Shown here: positions 8,915 through 14,725 of the stretch, one piece after another
Position numbering within the stretch: position 1 is the first letter of the stretch
Layout: every line of letters starts with the position of its first letter
From: Methylobacterium sp.
GTDB lineage: Bacteria; Pseudomonadota; Alphaproteobacteria; Rhizobiales; Beijerinckiaceae
DNA length: 14,725 bases
Assembly: GCA_020252865.1 (NCBI GenBank)
Contig: JADCCH010000213.1
Span: 1 to 14,725 of the forward strand
Direction: 5' to 3'
Position numbers and translations under genes: made by a program
Notes under the pieces: generated by a model
Database searches by the model: none
The model's input: the letters and a program-made list of their open reading frames with translations, nothing else
Told to the model about the DNA's origin: nothing

Positions 8915-8935
8915 GGCAAGACGGATCGACTCTTG

Positions 8936-8961
8936 GCCCCGCTTCCCGGAAGACCGGGGGC
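8936..8961 (+). other. GC-rich hairpin in the pyc leader
   Basis: GCCCC (8936-8940) can pair with GGGGC (8957-8961), and inside it CTTCC (8942-8946) pairs with GGAAG (8948-8952). The inner loop is a single base, so that stem would open by at least one pair. No T-run follows, so it is not a standard intrinsic terminator. It could be a leader structure or part of a protein-binding dyad. Confidence 0.25.
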
Positions 8962-9036
8962 AATGGGCCCGTGCTTCGCTGGCGAAACGCCTGGGGGGCG
9001 CGGGGAAATGTTTCGGAAAGTTGCGGGGTTCTGCCG

Positions 9037-12000
9037 ATGCCCATTCGTCGCCTTCTGGTCGCCAATCGCAGCGAGATCGCCATCCGGGTTTTCCGGGCCG
9101 CAACCGAGCTCGGCATTCGCACGATTGCGCTCTACGCGGAGGAGGACAAGCTCTCCCTCCACCGCTTCAAGGCGGATGAGGCCTATCTCATCGGGCGCGG
9201 GCCCCATCTGGCGAAGCCACTTGGCCCGCTGGAGGCCTATCTCTCGATCGCCGAGGTGATCCGCGTCGCGAAGGAAGCCGGGGCGGATGCGATCCATCCC
9301 GGCTATGGCTTCCTCTCGGAAAGCCCGGAATTCGCCGAGGCCTGCGCCGAAGCAGGCATCACCTTCATCGGCCCCTCGCCGGAGACCCTGCGCGCGCTCG
9401 GCAACAAGGTCGATGCGCGCAATCTCGCGGCTTCAGTGAGCGTGCCGGTGATGCCGGCGACACCGCCGCTGCCGGATGACGCCGATGAGGTGAAGCGCCT
9501 CGCGGCCGCGATCGGCTATCCCGTGATGCTCAAGGCGAGCTGGGGCGGCGGCGGTCGCGGCATGCGCGCCATCGAGAACGAGGACCAGCTCCTCGATGCG
9601 GTCTTCACCGCCAAGCGCGAGGCCCGCGCCGCCTTCGGCAAGGATGAGGTCTATCTCGAAAAGCTGGTGCGCCGCGCGCGCCACGTGGAAGTGCAGATCC
9701 TGGGAGATCGTCACGGCACCATCGTGCATCTTTTCGAGCGTGATTGCTCCATCCAGCGCCGCAACCAGAAGGTCATCGAAAGGGCACCCGCGCCCTACCT
9801 TTCGCCCCAGCAGCGCGGGGCCTTCTGCCAGGCGGCGCTCCGCATCGGCCATGCCACGAATTATGTCGGTGCCGGGACGGTCGAGTTCCTGATGGATGCC
9901 GATACCGGCAGGTTCTATTTCATCGAGGTCAATCCGCGCATCCAGGTCGAGCATACCGTGACGGAAGTCGTCACCGGGCTCGATCTCGTGAAAGCGCAGA
10001 TCCGCATCCTCGATGGCGCGGCGATCGGCAAGCGCGAGGCGGATGGCACGCTTCGTTCGGGCATCCCCGCGCAGGACGAGATCACGCTCAACGGGCACGC
10101 GCTGCAATGCCGCATCACCACCGAGAACCCGGAAAACAACTTCATCCCGGATTACGGGCGCATCACCGCCTATCGTGGCGCGATGGGCTTCGGCATCCGA
10201 ATCGATGGCGGCACGGCCTATTCCGGCGCGGTGGTGACGCGCTTCTATGACCCGATGCTCGAAAAGGTGATCGCCTGGGCCGCAACGCCCGGTGAAGCGA
10301 TTGCGCGGATGGATCGCGCTTTGCGGGAATATCGCATCCGCGGCGTGGCAACCAACCTCACTTTCCTCGAGGCTGTGCTGGGTCACCCGAATTTCCACTC
10401 GAACGCATACACCACGCGCTTCATCGACGAGACACCGGAGCTCTTCCAGCAGCCGCGCCGGAAGGATCGCGCGACGAAGCTCCTGACCTACATCGCCGAC
10501 GTGACCGTGAACGGTCACCCGGAAACGCGCGACCGGCCGAAGCCGCATTCCCATGCGCGCGAGCCCGTGCCGCCGCTCTTCGCGAACGAGCCTGTTCCGG
10601 GCACGCGCCAGAAACTGGAACAGCTCGGCCCCGAGGCTTTCGCGGAATGGATGCGTGGCGAGCGCCGCGTGCTCCTTACCGACACCACCATGCGCGATGC
10701 CCACCAGAGCCTGCTCGCGACGCGCATGCGCACGCATGATCTCGCGGCCATCGCGCCGGCCTATGCGCGGGGGCTGCCACAACTCTTCAGCCTCGAGTGC
10801 TGGGGCGGGGCGACCTTCGACGTCTCCATGCGGTTCCTGCAGGAAGACCCGTGGGAGCGCCTGCGCCTCATTCGTGAACAGGTGCCGAACATCCTGCTGC
10901 AGATGCTGCTGCGCGGCGCCAACGGCGTGGGCTACACGAATTACCCGGATAACGTGGTGCGCGATTTCATCGATCGCGCCGCCGAGAACGGCGTCGATCT
11001 CTTCCGCATCTTCGATTGCCTGAACTGGGTCGAGAACATGCGCGTGGCGATTGACCAGGTTCGCCGCGCGGGCAGGCTTGCCGAGGGCGCGATCTGCTAT
11101 ACGGGCGACATTCTCGACCCCGCCCGCGCCAAATATCCGCTGAAATACTATGTGGAACTCGCGTGCGAACTCGAGAAGGCCGGCTGCCACATTCTCGGCA
11201 TCAAGGACATGGCAGGGCTGCTGAAGCCTGCCGCCGCGCGCCTGCTGGTGAAGACCCTGAAGGAGGAGATCGGCCTGCCGATCCATTTCCACACGCACGA
11301 CACTTCCGGCATCGGCGCGGCCTCGATCCTCGCGGCGGTGGAAGCGGGTGTCGATGCCGTGGATTGCGCGATGGATGCGATGAGCGGCACGACCTCGCAG
11401 GTCTGCCTCGGCTCGATCGTGGAAGCCCTCGCGATGACCACGCGCGGCACCGGGCTCGACCCCGAGGCCATCCGCCAGATCTCATTCTACTGGGAGGCCG
11501 TCCGCAACCAGTATGCCGCCTTCGAGAGCGACCTGAAATGCGGCGCTTCGGAAGTCTATCTCCACGAGATGCCCGGTGGGCAATTCACGAACCTGAAAGA
11601 GCAGGCGCGCAGCCTTGGTCTGGAAACGCGCTGGCACGAGGTCGCCAAGGCCTATCGGGCCGCGAATGACCTCTTCGGCGATATCGTGAAGGTCACGCCC
11701 TCCTCGAAGGTCGTGGGCGATCTCGCGCTGATGATGGTGAGCCAGGGCCTTTCGGCGCAGGATATCCTCGATCCGCAGCGCGAGGTGGCCTTTCCGGCTT
11801 CCGCCATCGAGATGCTGCGCGGTGATCTGGGGCAGCCGCCGGGCGGATGGCCCGCGGCGCTGCAGAAGAAGGCGCTGAAGGGCGAGAAGCCCATCACTGC
11901 GCGGCCCGGCTCGCTGATCGAACCTGTGGATCTCGACGCCCGGAAGCTGGAGATCGAGAAGAAACTCGGACGCACGATTTCCGACGAGGAACTCGCCTCC

Positions 12001-12510
12001 GCGCTGATGTATCCGAAGGTCTTCGCGGATTTCGCGGTCATCGCCGAGAAATACGGCCCGGTTTCCGTGCTGCCCACGCCGGTCTTCTTCTACGGCATGC
12101 AGCCCGGCGACGAGATCACGCTGGAAATCGAGCGCGGCAAGGCCATCGTCATTCGCCTCCAGACCATCGGTGCCACCGATGAGGAAGGCAATGTGAAGGT
12201 ATTCTTCGAACTCAACGGCCAGCCGCGCATCATCAAGGTGCCCAACCGCGCCATGGCCGGCCGCATCGCCACGCGGCGCAAGGCGGAGGAAGGCAACGCG
12301 AAACACGTGGCCGCGCCCATGCCGGGCTCGGTTTCGTCCATCGCGGTGGCGCAGGGCCAGCCGGTGAAGGCGGGCGACGTGCTGCTGACCCTTGAAGCCA
12401 TGAAGATGGAAACCGCGATACACGCCGCGCAGGATTGCATCATCGGCGAGATCGCGGTGAAACCCGGCGCGCAGGTGGATGCGAAGGACCTGCTCATCGT
12501 TCTGGGATGA
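9037..12510 (+). CDS. pyc: pyruvate carboxylase (single-chain, biotin-dependent)
   Basis: A 1157-aa protein of normal length for single-chain pyruvate carboxylase, which makes oxaloacetate from pyruvate, bicarbonate and ATP to refill the TCA cycle. Domains in order: biotin carboxylase (about 1-450) with [12 protein letters not shown] at 166-177 and [14 protein letters not shown] at 297-310; carboxyltransferase (about 540-1010) with DTTMRDAHQ at 549-557, K723 in GIKDMAG (the carbamylated metal-ligand lysine) and H752/H754 in HTHDTSG; then the tetramerisation region; and a biotin carrier domain with EAMKMET, biotinyl lysine K1123, near the end. The frame is open for 483 codons upstream, but homology begins at ATG 9037 ([19 protein letters not shown]), the canonical N-terminus. 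The upstream part is antisense to glpK. The ribosome site is weak (GGGG about 9 nt upstream). A DRL-like gene follows 76 nt downstream. Confidence 0.97.
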   Translation: MPIRRLLVANRSEIAIRVFRAATELGIRTIALYAEEDKLSLHRFKADEAYLIGRGPHLAKPLGPLEAYLSIAEVIRVAKEAGADAIHPGYGFLSESPEFAEACAEAGITFIGPSPETLRALGNKVDARNLAASVSVPVMPATPPLPDDADEVKRLAAAIGYPVMLKASWGGGGRGMRAIENEDQLLDAVFTAKREARAAFGKDEVYLEKLVRRARHVEVQILGDRHGTIVHLFERDCSIQRRNQKVIERAPAPYLSPQQRGAFCQAALRIGHATNYVGAGTVEFLMDADTGRFYFIEVNPRIQVEHTVTEVVTGLDLVKAQIRILDGAAIGKREADGTLRSGIPAQDEITLNGHALQCRITTENPENNFIPDYGRITAYRGAMGFGIRIDGGTAYSGAVVTRFYDPMLEKVIAWAATPGEAIARMDRALREYRIRGVATNLTFLEAVLGHPNFHSNAYTTRFIDETPELFQQPRRKDRATKLLTYIADVTVNGHPETRDRPKPHSHAREPVPPLFANEPVPGTRQKLEQLGPEAFAEWMRGERRVLLTDTTMRDAHQSLLATRMRTHDLAAIAPAYARGLPQLFSLECWGGATFDVSMRFLQEDPWERLRLIREQVPNILLQMLLRGANGVGYTNYPDNVVRDFIDRAAENGVDLFRIFDCLNWVENMRVAIDQVRRAGRLAEGAICYTGDILDPARAKYPLKYYVELACELEKAGCHILGIKDMAGLLKPAAARLLVKTLKEEIGLPIHFHTHDTSGIGAASILAAVEAGVDAVDCAMDAMSGTTSQVCLGSIVEALAMTTRGTGLDPEAIRQISFYWEAVRNQYAAFESDLKCGASEVYLHEMPGGQFTNLKEQARSLGLETRWHEVAKAYRAANDLFGDIVKVTPSSKVVGDLALMMVSQGLSAQDILDPQREVAFPASAIEMLRGDLGQPPGGWPAALQKKALKGEKPITARPGSLIEPVDLDARKLEIEKKLGRTISDEELASALMYPKVFADFAVIAEKYGPVSVLPTPVFFYGMQPGDEITLEIERGKAIVIRLQTIGATDEEGNVKVFFELNGQPRIIKVPNRAMAGRIATRRKAEEGNAKHVAAPMPGSVSSIAVAQGQPVKAGDVLLTLEAMKMETAIHAAQDCIIGEIAVKPGAQVDAKDLLIVLG

Positions 12511-12547
12511 GATGTCTTTTCCGGTTGACATCCCGGCCTGAAACCGG
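12511..12547 (+). ncRNA. candidate H-type pseudoknot after pyc
   Basis: Starting at the base after the pyc stop, GATGTC (12511-12516) pairs with GACATC (12527-12532). The 10-nt loop contains CCGGTT (12521-12526), which can pair with AACCGG (12542-12547). The two 6-bp stems are abutting, with a 4-nt TTTT first loop and a 9-nt last loop, a geometry that fits an H-type pseudoknot. The strands could alternatively form one longer-range hairpin (CCGGTT/AACCGG alone). It may be a mRNA end structure for pyc or a leader for the downstream gene. It does not match the SAM-II or preQ1 consensus as far as I can recall them. Confidence 0.3.
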
Positions 12548-12562
12548 TCCCTCCGTCAGGGA
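12548..12562 (+). other. small hairpin in the pyc/DRL-like gap
   Basis: TCCCT (12548-12552) and AGGGA (12558-12562) flank a 5-nt loop. No T-run follows; instead a purine-rich run leads to the ribosome site. It looks like intergenic structure rather than a terminator, which leaves read-through from pyc possible. Confidence 0.2.
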
Positions 12563-12577
12563 GAGGGCGGAAGGGGC

Positions 12578-12583
12578 GGAGGT
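12578..12583 (+). promoter_or_regulatory. strong ribosome binding site of the DRL-like gene
   Basis: A perfect GGAGGT lies only 3 nt before ATG 12587, closer than average. A later in-frame GTG at 12596 would have 12-nt spacing and is less likely. It supports the start at 12587 and efficient translation. Confidence 0.55.
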
Positions 12584-12586
12584 GGA

Positions 12587-13909
12587 ATGGCCATCGTGGC
12601 GCGAGGTTTGGCGGCGGATCTGGCCCGGCGCGAGGCGGAGGGCCGACCTGTCCGGGTCGCGGTCATCGGCTGCGGCGAAATGGGCACCGATCTCGTGACG
12701 CAGATCGCACGGATGAAGGGCATCCGCGTCGCGGGCATCGCCGATCGGCGTGGCACCAATGCCGTCGAGGCCATCCGCATCGCGCGTCTTCCAGCGGAGA
12801 TGGCCGCGCCCGTCAATGGCCTGCCCGCGCTCGATACCGCGATTGAAGCGGGCCGCATCGGCATCGTGGATGATGCGCATCTGCTGCTGCGCTCCGGCCA
12901 GATCGACGTGGTGATCGACGCGACCGGTCGCCCCACGGCCGGCGCCGAGATCGGGCTCGCCACCATTCGCGCCGGCAAGCATCTCGTGATGATGAATGTC
13001 GAGGCCGATGTGACGATCGGGCCTTACCTGCGCCGCGAGGCGGATAAAGCCGGCCTCGTCTACACCATCGGCGCGGGCGACGAGCCCACGGCCACGATGG
13101 AACTCATCGAATTCTGCACGGCCCTGGGCTTCCCCGTTATCGCGGCGGGCAAGGGCAAGAACAACGCCTTCAACCCCTATGCCGTGCCGGATGATTATCG
13201 CGCCGAAGCCGAACGGCGGAACATGAACCCGCGCATGCTCGTGGAATTCGTGGATGGCTCGAAGACCATGGTGGAAATGGCGACCATCGCCAATGCCACC
13301 GGCCTGCTGATCGACAAGCCCGGCATGCACGGCCCGATGGCGACGCTGGAGACCCTCGCGGATGTGTTCCGTCCAGTGAGCGAAGGCGGCATCCTCACCC
13401 GCAAGGGCGTGGTGGATTTCACGCTCGGCAAGGGTGTCGCGCCGGGAGTCTTCGTCGTGGTGGAGCTGGATCACCCCCGGCTCTGCGAGCGCATGCATGA
13501 CCTGAAAATGGGCGGCGAGGGGCCGTATTATTCCTTCTACCGCCCGCACCATCTCACGAGCCTGGAAGTGCCGCTTTCGGCCGCGCGCGCGGTGATCCAC
13601 GGCATGGCGGACATGGTGCCGCTCGACCGCCCCATCGTCGAAGTCTGCGCGCTGGCGAAGCGCGACATCAAGCCCGGCGAACGGCTCGATGCCATCGGCG
13701 AGACCTGCTACCGTTCCTATGCCGTGATGGCGGAGGAAGCGCGCGCCCTGCGCGCCTGGCCCGTGGGCCTGCTCGACAAGGGTGTCGTCACGGCGCCCAT
13801 CGTGAAGGATAGCCTGATCACGCGGGATGCGGTCGAGATCGACCGGGATACAACCCTCGCCCGTTTGCGGCGCGACATGGAAATCAGCCTCTGGGGGGCG
13901 ACGGCATGA
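12587..13909 (+). CDS. DRL-like (DXR-II type) NAD(P)-dependent oxidoreductase with SAF domain
   Basis: A 440-aa protein. A Rossmann domain starts with VAVIGCGEMGTDLVTQIA (GxGxxG at residues 28-33) and continues with DVVIDATGRP and GKHLVMMNVEADVTIGPYL. A catalytic domain follows with IGAGDEPTATMELIEF, AGKGKNN and EFVDGSKTMVEMA. The C-terminal part, from about residue 358 (KRDIKPGERLDAIG), is SAF-like. From memory this is the family of the Brucella DXR-like protein DRL, a homoserine-dehydrogenase relative that converts 1-deoxyxylulose 5-phosphate to methylerythritol 4-phosphate with NADPH. The same family includes sugar-acid enzymes such as the apionate oxidoisomerase, so function cannot be fixed from sequence alone. 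Automatic labels such as homoserine dehydrogenase or FlgA-like would mislead. The stop overlaps the TSUP gene start (ATGA), so the two are co-translated. It lies 76 nt after pyc, possibly on the same transcript. Confidence 0.85.
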   Translation: MAIVARGLAADLARREAEGRPVRVAVIGCGEMGTDLVTQIARMKGIRVAGIADRRGTNAVEAIRIARLPAEMAAPVNGLPALDTAIEAGRIGIVDDAHLLLRSGQIDVVIDATGRPTAGAEIGLATIRAGKHLVMMNVEADVTIGPYLRREADKAGLVYTIGAGDEPTATMELIEFCTALGFPVIAAGKGKNNAFNPYAVPDDYRAEAERRNMNPRMLVEFVDGSKTMVEMATIANATGLLIDKPGMHGPMATLETLADVFRPVSEGGILTRKGVVDFTLGKGVAPGVFVVVELDHPRLCERMHDLKMGGEGPYYSFYRPHHLTSLEVPLSAARAVIHGMADMVPLDRPIVEVCALAKRDIKPGERLDAIGETCYRSYAVMAEEARALRAWPVGLLDKGVVTAPIVKDSLITRDAVEIDRDTTLARLRRDMEISLWGATA

Positions 13910-14667
13910 TGTTCCTGCCGCCAGGCGTGGATGCCTTCACCGCCACGCTGCTGATCGTGATTTCTTTCTTCACCTCGGCCCTCACTGCCGCTTTCGGCAT
14001 TGGCGGCGGCGTTGCGATGCTCGGCGCGCTGGCGGGCACTGTGCCGCCGGCCGTGATCCTGGCGGTGCATGGCCTCGTGCAGCTGGGCTCGAACATGGGT
14101 CGCGCCTTCATCCAGAAGGATCACGCGAACTGGCGGCTGTTCGGGCTGTTCATGGTTGGCGCGGTGATCGGCGTGGCTCTGGGTGCCTGGCTGTTCCGCG
14201 CGATGCCTGAGCACGTTCTGCTGGCGATGCTCGGCCTGTTCATCCTCGTCATGGTCTGGGTGCCGAAGCCCCGCATTCCCGGGCTGGATCGCGCCGGCAT
14301 GGTGCTCGGCGGCGGCATTTCCTCGGTGCTCACGATGTTCGTGGGCGCGACCGGCCCGTTCATCCAGTCGCTGCTCATGCCGCTCGGGCTCGATCGGAAG
14401 CAGCTCGTCGCCACGCAGGCCGTGATGATGACCGCGCAGCACGCGCTGAAGGTCGCGGCTTTCGGTTTCATCGGCATCGCGCTCATGCCCTGGCTGCCGC
14501 TGATCGCCGCGATGGTGGTCTCGGGCTTCATCGGCACGGTCATGGGCACGAAGCTGCTGGATCGCATGTCCGAGCGCTTCTTCCAGATTGCGCTGAAGAT
14601 CGTGTTGACGATTGTGGCTCTCGATCTGCTGCGCCGTGCGGCAGGCGTTCACCTGCCCGGCCTCTAG
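13906..14667 (+). CDS. TSUP family (TauE/SafE) membrane transporter
   Basis: A 253-aa inner-membrane protein with about eight hydrophobic segments and the two-fold repeat of the TSUP/DUF81 family. The first half has TSALTAAFGIGGGVAMLGAL (GIGGG at 31-35) and VHGLVQLGSNMGRAF. The second half has GMVLGGGISSVLTMFVGATG followed by QAVMMTAQHALKVAAF. Family members export small anions such as sulfite, sulfoacetate or other organic acids. ATG 13906 overlaps the upstream stop as ATGA; a second ATG at 13909 would also work. Strict coupling to the DRL-like oxidoreductase suggests transport of a related metabolite, which is inference. The TAG stop falls inside the CTAG end of the second RIME-like repeat. 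Confidence 0.9.
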   Translation: MMFLPPGVDAFTATLLIVISFFTSALTAAFGIGGGVAMLGALAGTVPPAVILAVHGLVQLGSNMGRAFIQKDHANWRLFGLFMVGAVIGVALGAWLFRAMPEHVLLAMLGLFILVMVWVPKPRIPGLDRAGMVLGGGISSVLTMFVGATGPFIQSLLMPLGLDRKQLVATQAVMMTAQHALKVAAFGFIGIALMPWLPLIAAMVVSGFIGTVMGTKLLDRMSERFFQIALKIVLTIVALDLLRRAAGVHLPGL

Positions 14668-14725
14668 GGCGGCTCCGATCTGATTGAATCAGGCCATCCG
14701 CTCTCATTCCCTGTTATTTCACGCA
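14664..14725. repeat. RIME-like intergenic repeat, second copy, cut by window edge
   Basis: CTAGGGCGGCTCCGATCTG onward aligns with the left part of the copy at 7193: about 49 of 63 positions agree, with one single-base gap. Only the left half-element and the spacer are visible; the right hairpin (GCATTTT side) would begin just beyond 14725. It has the same orientation relative to the upstream gene as the first copy, and here too the gene's TAG stop is part of the element's CTAG border. Confidence 0.7.

Larger units (their letters stand above)
8797..9036. promoter_or_regulatory. divergent regulatory region between glpK and pyc
   Basis: This 240-bp gap contains no convincing gene. From left to right it holds the glpK ribosome site, a T/A-richer segment with repeated TGCA boxes (8876-8914), a GC-rich hairpin (8936-8961) and the pyc leader with GGGG about 9 nt before ATG 9037. 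The stretch from about 8840 to 8920 is clearly less GC-rich than its surroundings, as expected for promoters. An open frame continuous with pyc crosses it, but it is only the antisense shadow of glpK carried forward. Confidence 0.5.

Noticed and set aside
7588..9036. 483-codon in-frame extension upstream of pyc
   Set aside because: It is antisense to glpK through 8790 and continues by chance across the divergent region. Pyruvate carboxylase homology begins at 9037.
9433..11298. 621-codon open frame on the minus strand inside pyc
   Set aside because: It is wholly antisense to clear pyruvate carboxylase domains. Long stop-free antisense frames are expected from GC-rich codon bias, and the translation (Asp/His/Arg-rich, no motif) matches no family.
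12511..12586. SAM-II or preQ1 riboswitch, or intrinsic terminator, between pyc and the DRL-like gene
   Set aside because: The core sequences of these riboswitches are not seen, and no hairpin is followed by a T-run. Only a generic pseudoknot candidate is kept.
12494..13600. 368-codon minus-strand open frame
   Set aside because: It is antisense to the DRL-like gene, has no recognisable motif and is a codon-bias shadow.
12587..13909. Homoserine dehydrogenase or FlgA-like flagellar protein
   Set aside because: The Rossmann part and SAF part can trigger these labels, but the full-length pattern fits the DRL-like family and no flagellar or threonine-pathway gene is adjacent.

Overview
The window reads as chromosomal DNA of a GC-rich alphaproteobacterium, most likely from the Rhizobiales/Hyphomicrobiales. 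Three things point there: strong G/C third-position bias throughout, a RIME-like intergenic repeat of the type familiar from that order (one full copy and one copy cut by the right edge), and a DRL-type oxidoreductase resembling the Brucella enzyme. I see no rRNA, tRNA, CRISPR array, insertion sequence or phage gene. The content is metabolic and membrane-protein genes.

Layout, left to right. (1) A leftward operon of three tightly packed genes: a TraX-family membrane protein (2678-3535), a CaiB/BaiF class III CoA-transferase (1507-2694, overlapping traX by 17 nt) and a ThDP-dependent acetolactate-synthase-like enzyme that runs off the left edge (1-1504, 2 nt after the CoA-transferase stop). 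(2) A rightward six-helix membrane protein of unknown function (3694-4329), facing head-on a leftward ALDH7/AmaB-type aldehyde dehydrogenase (4342-5916). (3) Divergent from the dehydrogenase, an FAD-dependent DAO/FOXRED1-like oxidoreductase (6012-7196). (4) The repeat at 7193-7300, whose two ends contain the stop codons of the oxidoreductase and of leftward glycerol kinase glpK (7297-8790). (5) A 240-bp divergent regulatory region, then pyruvate carboxylase pyc (9037-12510), a DRL-like SAF-domain oxidoreductase (12587-13909) and, overlapping it by 4 nt, a TSUP (TauE/SafE) membrane transporter (13906-14667) that again ends in a copy of the repeat.

How the genes may work together. glpK, pyc and possibly the DRL-like enzyme (if it acts on 1-deoxyxylulose 5-phosphate, made from pyruvate and glyceraldehyde 3-phosphate) sit around the triose/pyruvate node. 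The CoA-transferase/ThDP-enzyme pair suggests activation of an organic acid to its CoA ester followed by C-C cleavage or condensation, by analogy with frc/oxc, but the ThDP enzyme does not look like oxalyl-CoA decarboxylase. The aldehyde dehydrogenase with its divergent FAD oxidase suggests lysine/pipecolate catabolism. No defence, toxin or secretion system was found. The most notable points are the repeat that carries the stop codons of three genes, the DRL-like gene coupled to a TSUP exporter, the TraX/CoA-transferase/ThDP operon, and a possible H-type pseudoknot just after pyc.
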